A stretch of DNA of 64,000 bases from Oligoflexus tunisiensis (lineage in GTDB: Bacteria > Bdellovibrionota_B > Oligoflexia > Oligoflexales > Oligoflexaceae). The notes beneath the pieces were generated by a model. It worked only from the letters and a program-made list of their open reading frames with translations. It made no database searches and had not been told where the DNA came from. Shown piece after piece: positions 44,601 to 52,797 of this stretch. Position 1 is the first letter of the stretch. Every line of letters begins with the position of its first letter. The translations under genes were made by a program, and so were the position numbers. The stretch covers positions 5,497,778-5,561,777 of the forward strand of contig NZ_BDFO01000001.1 in the NCBI RefSeq assembly GCF_001748245.1. Direction: 5' to 3'.

Positions 44601-44805
44601 CTTTCCGCTGGCTGTCGCCCGAGGTGCGGGATCTGCCGCTCAGAATGCGATCGGCACAGGCGTGTTGGGCGGAATCATTGTGGCGACTGTTTTGGCGATA
44701 TTTCTGGTGCCGCTGTTTTTTACGGTCATAGGTCGCTATTTCAACGTAGGAAAGCGCGCGAACAAAAATCAATCAACGCTCCGAACGAGCGAGGCGACAT
44801 CATGA
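41665..44805 (+). CDS. RND multidrug efflux pump (AcrB/HAE1 family)
   Basis: The 1046-residue inner-membrane pump has the FFIDRPIFAWVIAL N-terminus of the HAE1 family, 12 membrane helices and two large periplasmic loops. The proton-relay residues are present: D406 and D407 in GILVDDAIVVVEN, and K934 in LSAKNAIL. Substrates are probably amphipathic drugs, dyes or detergents, as in AcrB, exported in exchange for protons. It overlaps the outer-membrane gene by four bases (ATGA). No regulator of the TetR type is adjacent, so control is not visible. Confidence 0.96.
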   Translation: MARFFIDRPIFAWVIALGIMLAGILSLRLLPIEQYPDIAPPVVQITAIYPGASAQTVEEAVTAIVEREMSGAPGLMYTSANSSSGMASITVSFEQGTDPDLAAVEVQNRLKTVEPRLPEVVRRNGVMVEKAAESISMIVTLSSEDGSWDEVELGELASATLLQTLRRIEGVGKVQQFGTESAMRIWPDPARLAAMNITATDLIATLRNYNARVTVGAIGAEGVPESAPISANIMSESHLNTPEQFGDIALRTQADGSAVRIRDVARVELGGSEYGTRSRLNGLPASGLAIRLAPGSNAVESADAVRAAMNELSKQFPSGVRYDIPFETSEFVKISIKGVIVTLLEAILLVFLVMYLFMQNFRATLIPTLVVPVALLGTMAVLLALGYTINVLAMFGMVLAIGILVDDAIVVVENVERLMQEEGLPPYEATVKAMQQISGAIIGITVVLVSVFLPMAFFSGAVGNIYRQFSVTLAVSISFSAFLALSLTPALAATLLKPIPKEHHERKGFFGWFNKMFSRATQRYTASVHRIVRRPLRWVILYLSLTAVMAFLFLRLPGSFIPEEDKGSFMIMVSKPQGTPLAETMKSLGEVQRHLLANEPVRYVYAIGGFSFFGSGPSSGMMFANLKNWDDRNDSKDSVQAIVGRVAATFAGRSDMTVLALNTPSLPGLGTSTGFDLRLQDRAGIGYQKFTAARDQLLNAARQDPAIGSAYFAGVADTPQLELEIDREKAESMGVAIGDINTTLAVMFGSDYIGDFMMNNQVRKIIVQAEGRNRLETEDVGRLYVRNREGTMVPLSAFTQLRWTVGPPQLARFNGFPSLAINGTAPPGGSSGDAMESMERLVAQLPAGLGLEWAGQSAEERESGNQAPMLYALSLLIVFLALAALYESWAIPAAVILVVPLGVLGAVLGVTLRGMPNDVYFRVGLIATIGLSAKNAILIIEVAKDLHAEGRSLIDATLEAARLRLRPILMTSLAFGFGVFPLAVARGAGSAAQNAIGTGVLGGIIVATVLAIFLVPLFFTVIGRYFNVGKRANKNQSTLRTSEATS

Positions 44806-46199
44806 AATGGATTCCTCGGCTCTCTGCTTTTGGCCTTGTTTCGTTGGCCTCATGCTCACTGAATCCTGCTTATGAGAGACCCTCGGCTCCCATCCCGAGT
44901 TCCTATTCCTATCCGGCAGATTCTGAAACAGCTGATTCCGGAAGTCAGCTCGACGACTGGCGCCAGCAGTTTACAGATCCAGGCCTTCAGAAGATCATCG
45001 AGGCCGCGCTCAAAAATAATCGTGATCTGCGCCTGGCCGCTCTTCGCATGGAAGAGGCCCGCGCTTTGTATGGCGTTCAGTCTGCAGCAAGGCTCCCTGC
45101 GGTGAATGCCAGCGGGACCTTCTCTCGCGGTCAGCAGATGGATCCCATCAGCGCTCGACCCATCACAGGCAGTCAATACCAGGCCGCCGTTGGTCTTACA
45201 GCCTTCGAATTGGATTTCTTCGGCCGGGTGAGAAGTCTCTCGCAGGCCGCTCTATCCCAGTACTTTGCCACGGAAGAGGCCCATCGCGCGGCTCAGATCA
45301 GTCTTGTGGCCGATGTTGCCACAACCTACATTCGGGAGCGCGGGCTGGCCCAACAGGAACAGCTGGCTCGTGATACCCTGAAATCCCGCGAAGACGCTTT
45401 TCGGCTGAACCGCAGCCGGCTTGAAGCCGGAGTCACCGGGGTCCTCGAATTAAGAACGGCGGAAATGCTGACCGAGACATCCCGAGCCCGCCTGGCCGCG
45501 GTCCGCAGGGAACGCGCCCAAATGCAAAACGCCTTGCGAATTCTGGTGGGGAGTTTTGATTTTGCCTTTGAAGACAACAGGTCCAATATAGAGAACGTTC
45601 AGTTTCCCGTGCTCCACGCTGGTATTCCCTCGTCCTTGATGGAAAGGCGCCCTGATATTCGGCAGGCCGAGCACCTTCTGCTGGCGGCCAACGCCAATAT
45701 CGGCGCCGCACGGGCAGCCTTCTTTCCCAGCCTCAGCCTCACATCCAGCATCGGGACCGTGAGCGAGGAATTTTCAGGATTATTCAAAAACGGTACTGAG
45801 GTTTGGAATTTTACCCCGCAGTTGAATCTGCCGATTTTTGCGGGCGGACGCAACCGGGCGAACCTCGATCTGGCTCATGTTCGCAAGAACATCGCCATTA
45901 TCCGATATGAGCAGGCGATACAGAATGCTTTCCGGGAAGTCATGGACACGTTAACCGCCCGCGACCAGCTGCTTGTGCAGGTGAACGCCCAGAAAGCCGT
46001 AACCGACGCCGACCGCGAGCGAGCCCGCATTTCCCAGCTGCGTTATGACAAAGGCGTCTCAAACTATCTGGAGTATCTGGATTCCCAGCGCAGCCTCTTT
46101 GAATCCGAGCAGGAGTATCTGCGACTCCACGAGCTGCGCCTGTCCAATGATATCGCTCTTTACAGAGCGCTGGGAGGGGGATGGTCGTTGCCACGCTAA
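44802..46199 (+). CDS. Outer-membrane efflux lipoprotein (OprM/NodT family)
   Basis: The 465-residue protein has a signal peptide ending in the lipobox SLASC, the NPAY...P start of mature NodT/OprM members, and two coiled-coil repeat halves with strands such as ERRPDIRQAEHLL and AARAAFFPSLSLTSSIG. It forms the trimeric channel that completes the tripartite pump with the two upstream genes. The start lies inside the pump stop codon. Length is normal for the family. Confidence 0.94.
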   Translation: MKWIPRLSAFGLVSLASCSLNPAYERPSAPIPSSYSYPADSETADSGSQLDDWRQQFTDPGLQKIIEAALKNNRDLRLAALRMEEARALYGVQSAARLPAVNASGTFSRGQQMDPISARPITGSQYQAAVGLTAFELDFFGRVRSLSQAALSQYFATEEAHRAAQISLVADVATTYIRERGLAQQEQLARDTLKSREDAFRLNRSRLEAGVTGVLELRTAEMLTETSRARLAAVRRERAQMQNALRILVGSFDFAFEDNRSNIENVQFPVLHAGIPSSLMERRPDIRQAEHLLLAANANIGAARAAFFPSLSLTSSIGTVSEEFSGLFKNGTEVWNFTPQLNLPIFAGGRNRANLDLAHVRKNIAIIRYEQAIQNAFREVMDTLTARDQLLVQVNAQKAVTDADRERARISQLRYDKGVSNYLEYLDSQRSLFESEQEYLRLHELRLSNDIALYRALGGGWSLPR

Positions 46200-46290
46200 T
46201 CCGACTGACATGGACGAGGGGACTTTTCTGAAGCCTTTTCCGGCCAGCCCTGCTACATAGACAACTCACAGCCCAAGGAAGATTCCTGCC

Positions 46291-47202
46291 ATGCCGTTAA
46301 AAAAACAGACCCATCATGTTCTTGAAGGCGAGGAAGGACGGATCGATATCCTGGTGGCTCGGCTTTTGGGTTTTTCGCGTGCCCGGGTACGCGGTCTTAT
46401 GGACCATGACGGTGTCACCCTGAATGGCATGGAGTGCCAGGACCATGGGACGCATGTGGTGGCCCGGGATGTGGTGGATGTCAGTTACGACCCGGAACGC
46501 AAGTATCGCGAAAAACCTCCCGAGCGGAAAACTCATGGCTTCCGTCTGCTGTTCCGTGATGAGCATCTGGTTGTCGTCAGCAAGGAGGCGGGTGTCCTCA
46601 CCGTACCCACGGACCGTCGCGAGAAAAATACTTTGGTGGATCTTCTGTCCAACTTCCTTGCGGGTGGGCAATCCCGGGGAGCCAAAGTCTGTGTTGTGCA
46701 CCGCCTGGACCGTGACACTTCGGGCATACTCGTCTTCGGTCTGCGGCCGGCCGTCGCCGAGGATCTTATCCGCCAGTTCGCGGCTCGCAAACCGGAACGC
46801 GAATACTACGCGATCGTTGCCGGAAAGCTGGCTCAGGATCAGGGTGAGATTCGCAGTCTCCTGCAGACCGATAAGGCTCTGAATCAAAAATCAGGATCAA
46901 CGGGCGAACTGGCGATCACGCATTACCGCGTGATCGCCCGCTATCCGGATAGCACCCTGGTCGCTGTGAATCTGGAAACAGGTCGCAGGAATCAGATTCG
47001 CGTTCATTTTGCGGAAATGGGCCACCCCATTCTCGGCGATGTGCGATATGAACGCGATCGGGCCCTTCACCCCAGCTGGCCGTATAAACGCCTGGCTCTT
47101 CATGCCCGCATGCTGGGTTTCAGCCATCCCGTGACCCGGCGTGAGCTTCGCTTCGAAACCGAGCTGCCGGAAGAGTTCAAAAGGTTTTCCCGCGTATTTT
47201 GA
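46291..47202 (+). CDS. RluA-family pseudouridine synthase
   Basis: An N-terminal S4 RNA-binding domain (about 18-65, RIDILVARLLGFSRARVRGLM) is followed by the RluA catalytic domain with the active-site Asp in HRLDRDTSG (D140) and the conserved HQIRVH-like segment (NQIRVHFAEMGHPILGD). RluA enzymes convert specific uridines of rRNA (or tRNA) to pseudouridine; S4-bearing members are mainly RluD/RluC-like. AAGGAAG lies nine bases before the ATG. It is a single gene that converges, with a 2-bp gap, on a methyltransferase gene. The particular RNA site cannot be assigned. Confidence 0.92.
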   Translation: MPLKKQTHHVLEGEEGRIDILVARLLGFSRARVRGLMDHDGVTLNGMECQDHGTHVVARDVVDVSYDPERKYREKPPERKTHGFRLLFRDEHLVVVSKEAGVLTVPTDRREKNTLVDLLSNFLAGGQSRGAKVCVVHRLDRDTSGILVFGLRPAVAEDLIRQFAARKPEREYYAIVAGKLAQDQGEIRSLLQTDKALNQKSGSTGELAITHYRVIARYPDSTLVAVNLETGRRNQIRVHFAEMGHPILGDVRYERDRALHPSWPYKRLALHARMLGFSHPVTRRELRFETELPEEFKRFSRVF

Positions 47203-47204
47203 CC

Positions 47205-47975
47205 CTAGAGGCTCTGCGCAAAATCCTCCGGCACATCACGTGTCTTCCGAAAGATGAACGCATAATAGTAGAGCGGATCACCAGCCACGGAAATGCGATG
47301 GCGATATCGCTCCACGTGGAGGATCTGGATGTAGGCGTCGGCTATCAGGCGCTTGATGAGGCCGGAAAAGCCTGATTGATCGCTTTGGCCAAAGAATGAA
47401 TCCTTAAGGTTCAAGGCCAGCCAGGCGTCCGGGCTGGTGAGACGGAACGCCTTCAAAAAAGCCTCAGGAGGGATATCACCAAAACCAAGGGCCGCGATGC
47501 AGACCAGGCAATTGAACTTATAGGATTGAAGTTCAGCTTCGATAGGAGAAGGCAGGTCGATAAGGTCAGCAACGTAATAAGCATCATACACACCAGGCCG
47601 ATCACGTTCCGCGGCATCCCGCGCATCGGGAAGGATGTCCAGGCCTACGATGCTATGCGCCCCGTGACTGAGCAGCTCGGCCCCTACCATGCCATTGCCG
47701 GCCCCCAGATCAAGCACATTCAGATCACTCATGCTTTTTCCAAAAGCAACCACCACGCGATCCAAAAGCGCAACCACGAAACGCGGGGAGGCGCAGCGCA
47801 GATGACAATGGAAAAGCTGTTCATAAAGCCCAGGTCTTTTGAAAATCTCGTCATAGTCGTGAAAGCGAAAGCTACACTTCTCGCCATTTTCGTCTATGGT
47901 GAAATAGGCTTTGTCCTGGCCCAGGGTTTTTGCCAGCTGCCGATCGGGCAGTGCAAGAGAATACTTTTGCTTCAT
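47205..47975 (-). CDS. SAM-dependent methyltransferase
   Basis: The class I methyltransferase motif LNVLDLGAGNGMVGAEL is followed by an acidic strand ending in GLDILPDAR. ATG at 47975 has AAGGA five bases upstream and gives 256 residues; the longer frame to 48017 lacks a ribosome site. No clear substrate motif is present. It lies just beside the osmoprotectant ABC permease gene on the same strand but 60 bp downstream of it, so it may be co-transcribed or independent. Function of its methylation target is unknown. Confidence 0.8.
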   Translation of the reverse strand: MKQKYSLALPDRQLAKTLGQDKAYFTIDENGEKCSFRFHDYDEIFKRPGLYEQLFHCHLRCASPRFVVALLDRVVVAFGKSMSDLNVLDLGAGNGMVGAELLSHGAHSIVGLDILPDARDAAERDRPGVYDAYYVADLIDLPSPIEAELQSYKFNCLVCIAALGFGDIPPEAFLKAFRLTSPDAWLALNLKDSFFGQSDQSGFSGLIKRLIADAYIQILHVERYRHRISVAGDPLYYYAFIFRKTRDVPEDFAQSL

Positions 47976-48035
47976 GTCAGTCCTTCCCGCAGAAAATCCC
48001 ACTGTCGCTCCAGCCAAGGAACGAAGCAGCAGAGA

Positions 48036-49643
48036 CTAGAGTTCAGCATTTTCAAGCAACCATTCAGCTGCCTGACGAACGCTTTTCTTGTCCTGATCGC
48101 GATCCACCATATAATTGGCCTGTCGCATCAGCTCCACCGGGATCGCCCCGAGGAGCGGGTTCAGAGCCGCAACCACATCATCCCTTGCGGCAGCGTCCGC
48201 TGATAAGAGAATGAGGGCATCGTAGGGAGGCATCGCCTGTCGATTGTCTTTGAGCACGGTGAGATTCATCGCTGCGATACGGCCATCGCTGGAGAAAGCC
48301 GAAATCACATCGACCTCACCTCTGGAAGCGGCACCATACATCAGAGTCGAATCCAGGGTGAGTCGATCGGCAAACGTCAATCCATAGACTTGAACTAGGT
48401 CACGCCATTCCTGGCGACCAAAAAATTCATAATCGCCACCGATGCGAAGCCTGGGAGCATGGCGGACCAGATCCTCAATACTTTGAATCCCAAGCTCCCG
48501 GGCCTGGGTCTCGCGCATGGCCAGCGCGTAGGCATTTTCAAAACCCAGCGCCCCCAGATTACGAACCCCATGATTCTCAGCCAGCCATGCACTGATTCGG
48601 GCCAGAACAATCCAAGGCTCCGCTGTCCCTGTTTCTTTCATGGCATTGGCCCAGATCGTGCCGCTGTAGTCGACATAAACATCGATTTCTCCTGCCACCA
48701 GTGCATCAAATGCCACCGTGGATCCCAGGCCTTCCAGTCGTCGGGTTGGAATGCCAGCCTTTTCCAGTTGCAGGCTCATGGCATCCTGAAGGATGTACTG
48801 TTCACTGAATGTTTTTGCGCCAATGACGATGGTTTCTTGTGGAATCTTGATCCCCTTTTGAGGTGTCATGCTGTTTTCAACTTGCGTGGGCGTATGCATA
48901 CGATCGATACTCCGAGCCAGATTCGGACCAAGCAAACCCAGCGTAAAGAGAGCGACCAGGGCCGCCCCCGCACTGATGATGAGGGGACGCTGGCGACGAT
49001 CGACTCCACGTTGCAGCCCGGCTATGAGCCCATCCAGAACCATAGCCAGGACTGCAGCCGCGATGCAGCCCACGAGAACCGCCGTCCAGTTGCGTGTTTG
49101 AAGACCGCGAAAAATGAAATTGCCGAGACAGCGCTGGCCGACCGGAGTGGCGAGAGTGGCTGTCCCCACCGTCCAGACTGTTGCCGTGCGAATGCCTGCG
49201 ATAATAACCGGCAAGGCGAGCGGAATTTCCACATGCTTGAGAATTTGATTGCGGGTCATGCCTATTCCCCGGCCCGCTTCGATGAGCGTAGGGTCAACAT
49301 CCAGAATGCCGACCACGGAATTTCGCACGATGGGCAGCATGCTATACAGTGTGAGGGCGATGACGGCAGGATAGAAACCGAGGACCGCGATTTCACTGCC
49401 CAGATAACTATTGATCGCAACCAGGATGGGAATCGTTAACGCCAGCAGAGCGAGGCCGGGAATCGTTTGGATCAAACTGATGCCTGATAGAATGGGATAA
49501 CGCAGACGCATGGAGCGCACGGCAAGCACAGCCAGCGGCATACTGGCGAGAATGCCCAAGGTCAAGGCCACCACAGTCACAAGCAGATGACCCGCAAGGT
49601 TTGCCGGCAAAAACTCCAATTGGGTGTTCAAGGCTGCGCTCAT
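48036..49643 (-). CDS. Osmoprotectant ABC transporter: permease fused to substrate-binding protein
   Basis: Residues 1 to about 215 are a permease with six helices and the EAA-like loop GILDVDPTLIEAGRGIGMT. After a further helix (about 235-255), residues about 285-520 form the OpuAC/YehZ-type binding domain (IGAKTFSEQYIL...GEIDVYVDYSGTIW). It would carry glycine betaine, choline or carnitine with the next gene. The fusion is known for this importer family. The last 25 residues are charged. ATG overlaps the ATPase stop by four bases (ATGA). Confidence 0.93.
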   Translation of the reverse strand: MSAALNTQLEFLPANLAGHLLVTVVALTLGILASMPLAVLAVRSMRLRYPILSGISLIQTIPGLALLALTIPILVAINSYLGSEIAVLGFYPAVIALTLYSMLPIVRNSVVGILDVDPTLIEAGRGIGMTRNQILKHVEIPLALPVIIAGIRTATVWTVGTATLATPVGQRCLGNFIFRGLQTRNWTAVLVGCIAAAVLAMVLDGLIAGLQRGVDRRQRPLIISAGAALVALFTLGLLGPNLARSIDRMHTPTQVENSMTPQKGIKIPQETIVIGAKTFSEQYILQDAMSLQLEKAGIPTRRLEGLGSTVAFDALVAGEIDVYVDYSGTIWANAMKETGTAEPWIVLARISAWLAENHGVRNLGALGFENAYALAMRETQARELGIQSIEDLVRHAPRLRIGGDYEFFGRQEWRDLVQVYGLTFADRLTLDSTLMYGAASRGEVDVISAFSSDGRIAAMNLTVLKDNRQAMPPYDALILLSADAAARDDVVAALNPLLGAIPVELMRQANYMVDRDQDKKSVRQAAEWLLENAEL

Positions 49644-50419
49644 GACAAATCCTGGGACTTTGATGGTTCGGTCAGACGGGCCAATGTCATCGCCTGGCGT
49701 TTGGGTGTCGCCATGAGACGCTCGACATATTCGTGAGCGGGCTGATTCATCATTTGAAACGGCGTTCCCACTTGCAGGAGCTGGCCGTTGAACATGACGG
49801 CAATGCGATCGGCCATCAGCAAAGCTTCCGTCATATCATGGGTGACCAGAACGGTCGTCAGACCAGCATCATCGTGAATTTTTCGAAATTCAATCTGCAG
49901 GCGATCGCGACTCACAGGATCCACGGCACCGAAAGGTTCATCCATGAGCATGATCGAAGGCTTCGCAGCCAGAGCACGGGCGAGGCCGATCCGCTGCCTC
50001 TGCCCGCCGGAAAGCTCCCGAGGATAGCGAGCCCCATAACTGGAAAATGGCAAATGGAGCAGCTCCAGGAGTTCCTGCACACGTTGATCGATCTCGGCCG
50101 GCGACCATCCTAAAAGCTTTGGGACGAGGCCAACGTTCTGGGCAATCGTCAGATGAGGGAATAAACCCACTCCCTGGAATACATAGCCAATTCCTCGACG
50201 CAGGGTAGGCGCATCAAGCGTCGCAATATCCCGGCCCTGGATCTCAATGCTGCCTGAACTATATTCAATCAAGCGATTGATCATCTTCAGCGTGGTCGTT
50301 TTCCCACAACCGGATTCACCGACGAGCACCAGCAATTCCCCTTGCTCCACAGAAAGATTGATGCCTTTCACCACGGAGTTGGCACCATAGGCTTTCGTAA
50401 TGTTTCGCAGCAGAATCAT
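49640..50419 (-). CDS. Osmoprotectant ABC transporter ATP-binding protein
   Basis: The 259-residue ATPase has Walker A GESGCGKTT, the Q-loop, signature LSGGQRQR, Walker B IMLMDEP and the H-loop VTHDM, all intact. It lacks the C-terminal CBS domains that OpuCA/ProV usually have, so regulation by ionic strength of that type is not expected. It is the first gene of a two-gene operon with the permease-binding fusion. The promoter must lie in the 237 bp between it and divergent hflK. Confidence 0.93.
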   Translation of the reverse strand: MILLRNITKAYGANSVVKGINLSVEQGELLVLVGESGCGKTTTLKMINRLIEYSSGSIEIQGRDIATLDAPTLRRGIGYVFQGVGLFPHLTIAQNVGLVPKLLGWSPAEIDQRVQELLELLHLPFSSYGARYPRELSGGQRQRIGLARALAAKPSIMLMDEPFGAVDPVSRDRLQIEFRKIHDDAGLTTVLVTHDMTEALLMADRIAVMFNGQLLQVGTPFQMMNQPAHEYVERLMATPKRQAMTLARLTEPSKSQDLS

Positions 50420-50656
50420 AGAGTGCTCATATCCTTCGATTTCCCGGAGGATTTCTTGAAATTAAACTCACGATATGAACCATTAAAACAAAAATTTGTG
50501 GAAATGGCAAGGTTGAAGGGTCTCCTCATGTCATTGTGATAGCTGAGATTTCCTGGGAATAATCACGGTTTCAGAACATCCAACGCACGCGCGCGTCATG
50601 ACCAGAAAGATCCGGAATCGCTTGCATGAGAATGGAAATACATCTAAGGTCGTAGC

Positions 50657-51766
50657 ATGGAAAATCGAAACGACAATGGATTCAGAAGTATTCGCGGTGG
50701 AAAATCCGAGCACCACGCTCAGGATTTTATCGACAAGATTCGCAATTTTTTTGGCGGTGGGGGCGGCGGCAATGGGGGAGATGATGAAGATTCCCAAAAA
50801 TCACCCCGCGGATGGCTTTATATCCTGGGCCTGATCTTCCTGCTGGTGCTGGTCTTTACGTCTTTCTACACTGTCGATGTTAGTGAAGAAGGGGTCGTGA
50901 CCCGCTTTAAGAAGTATCATTCAACCAGCCCTCCAGGCCTTCACGTAAAAATGCCTTTTGGCGTTGATCGCGTGACCAAGGTGCCTTCCAAAGTGCTCTT
51001 GCAGGAGGAATTTGGTTTCCGTTCTGTGGCCCAGAGTCGCCGTGGAACGCAGTATTCCAAATCAAGCTATGCCGATGAGAGCCTGATGCTCACCGGAGAT
51101 CTTAATGTCGCTGATGTGAAATGGATCGTTCAATTTCGCATCAGTGATTCCTGGAAATTCCTCTTTCATGCTCGTAATGTGCAGAAAAACATACGGGACG
51201 TTTCCATGTCCATCATGCGCCGCGTTGTGGGGGACAGGCTGGTCGGCGATGTTTTGACTGTTGGCCGTATTGAAATTGCCGATGAAGCGAAGCGCTTGAC
51301 CCAGGACGTTGTCGATAAATACGACATGGGAATCACGATCGTGGCTGTTGTGCTGCAGGATGTGACGCCACCGGAAACCGTAAAAACAGCCTTCAATGAT
51401 GTGAATGCAGCCAAGCAGGAGCAGGAAAAGGCCATCAATGTCGCGGAGCGCGAGTATAACAACGTCATACCCGAAGCCAAGGGCAAGGCTGAACAGCTGA
51501 TTGCCGACGCCGAAGCCTATTCCCTGTCCTTGATCAACCAGGCAAAAGGCGATGCGTCCCGATTCAGTGCGATGCTCGTGGAATACAAGAAATCACCTGA
51601 TGTCACAAGGCGGCGCCTTTATATTGAGGCGATGGAGGATGTCTTCTCCAACCTCAAGAGTCTGGTGGTTGTGGATAGTAAAATCAAAGGGGTCCTGCCC
51701 CTCTATCCGCCGTCCCAGGATAAGGTGATGCCGGTGCCTCAAGGAAGCGGGGCCAATGGTGAATAA
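50657..51766 (+). CDS. hflK: HflK, SPFH-family membrane protein
   Basis: The N-terminal 55 residues are polar with a Gly-rich run, followed by one membrane helix (GWLYILGLIFLLVLVFTSF), the SPFH domain (FYTVDVSEEGVVTRF, PPGLHVKMPFGVD) and a long coiled coil with the KEQEKAINVAEREYNN region. HflK with HflC forms a ring complex that controls the FtsH protease. AAGG lies eight bases before ATG. hflC follows with an 11-bp overlap. The sequence between 50420 and 50656 holds the divergent promoters. Confidence 0.95.
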   Translation: MENRNDNGFRSIRGGKSEHHAQDFIDKIRNFFGGGGGGNGGDDEDSQKSPRGWLYILGLIFLLVLVFTSFYTVDVSEEGVVTRFKKYHSTSPPGLHVKMPFGVDRVTKVPSKVLLQEEFGFRSVAQSRRGTQYSKSSYADESLMLTGDLNVADVKWIVQFRISDSWKFLFHARNVQKNIRDVSMSIMRRVVGDRLVGDVLTVGRIEIADEAKRLTQDVVDKYDMGITIVAVVLQDVTPPETVKTAFNDVNAAKQEQEKAINVAEREYNNVIPEAKGKAEQLIADAEAYSLSLINQAKGDASRFSAMLVEYKKSPDVTRRRLYIEAMEDVFSNLKSLVVVDSKIKGVLPLYPPSQDKVMPVPQGSGANGE

Positions 51767-52751
51767 TATGAAGTCTTACGCGATTCCGGCCCTTATTTTC
51801 GCCCTGGCCTTGCTGGCGAACGGCTCGGCCTATACCCTTCCGGAAGGGCAACAGGCCCTCATCACTCAGTTCGGTCGTATTGTGGGCCAGCCCGTGACTC
51901 AGGCCGGTCTGCATTTTAAGCTGCCGTTCATTCATGATGTCCGTTATTTCGAGAAGCGCATCCTGGAATGGGATGGGGACTCCAATCAGATTCCTACCAA
52001 GGATAAAAAATTCATTTGGGTGGACACAACCGCCCGCTGGCGCATCATAGATGCTGTCAAGTTTGCCCAGACCGTGCGTACTGAGGATGCGGCTCAGACC
52101 AGGCTCAGCAGTATTCTCGATGGCTCCACCCGGGATGTTATTTCGAATCACAATCTGGTCGAAGCTGTTCGCAATACCAATACGCTCCTGGACCAGGCGC
52201 GAAAGCGTGCCGAAGCTCTGGCTGCGGCCGAGAAAGCCGAGCCAACCGCCGCGACGATTGAGATGGAAGAGGAGATCACCGGCGAACTGGAAGTCATTAC
52301 AGTTGGCCGTGAACGTTTAAGCGACATGATTCACAGTCGAGCCAAGGAAAAGCTGGCGGAACTCGGAATCGAGCTGATCGATGCCCAGTTGCGCCGCATA
52401 GCCTATGAACAGAGTGTCGAGGAAAAAGTCTATGACCGCATGATCTCGGAGCGCAAGCGTATTGCGGAAAAGATTCGCTCCATAGGCAAAGGCGAGCAGG
52501 CCAAGATTCGAGGCAAGTTGAATCTCGATCTGAAAGAGATCGAGTCCAAAGCCTATCGGGAAAGCCAGGAAATCAAAGGCCGGGCCGAGGCTGAAGCTAT
52601 CAATATTTATGCCAAGTCGTTGAACCAGGATCCAGACTTCTATGAGTTCACACGAACCCTGGATGCCTACCGCAAGACGCTCAAGGACAAGGGCAGTTTC
52701 GTGATATCGACCGATTCCGACTTCCTGCGGCTGATGCAGCAGAAGCGATAA
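51756..52751 (+). CDS. hflC: HflC, SPFH-family membrane protein
   Basis: The protein has an N-terminal membrane helix, then LPEGQQALITQFGRIVGQPV and GLHFKLPFIHDVRYFEKRIL, the HflC pattern, followed by a coiled coil with the conserved RIAYEQSVEEKVYDRMISER motif. ATG at 51756 has AAGGAAG eight bases upstream and overlaps the hflK stop; ATG at 51768 is also in frame. It pairs with HflK as regulator of FtsH in the inner membrane. It carries an insertion of about 35 residues rich in Glu and Ala (AAAEKAEPTAATIEMEEEIT) compared with short HflC proteins. Confidence 0.95.
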   Translation: MVNNMKSYAIPALIFALALLANGSAYTLPEGQQALITQFGRIVGQPVTQAGLHFKLPFIHDVRYFEKRILEWDGDSNQIPTKDKKFIWVDTTARWRIIDAVKFAQTVRTEDAAQTRLSSILDGSTRDVISNHNLVEAVRNTNTLLDQARKRAEALAAAEKAEPTAATIEMEEEITGELEVITVGRERLSDMIHSRAKEKLAELGIELIDAQLRRIAYEQSVEEKVYDRMISERKRIAEKIRSIGKGEQAKIRGKLNLDLKEIESKAYRESQEIKGRAEAEAINIYAKSLNQDPDFYEFTRTLDAYRKTLKDKGSFVISTDSDFLRLMQQKR

Positions 52752-52755
52752 TTCC

Positions 52756-52786
52756 AGGCATGGACGCCGCGAACTCGCCCATGCCT
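52756..52786. terminator. Hairpin between convergent hflC and M3 peptidase genes
   Basis: AGGCATGG (52756-52763) pairs exactly with CCATGCCT (52779-52786), with a 15-base loop. It lies in the short gap between two convergent stop codons, so it probably ends both transcripts, although no U-tract follows in either direction. Confidence 0.45.
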
Positions 52787-52797
52787 TGGGCAGATCC

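Noticed and set aside
48459..49439. 326-codon plus-strand open frame
   Set aside because: Antisense to the ABC permease fusion; the translation shows no domain and the minus-strand gene has full family support.
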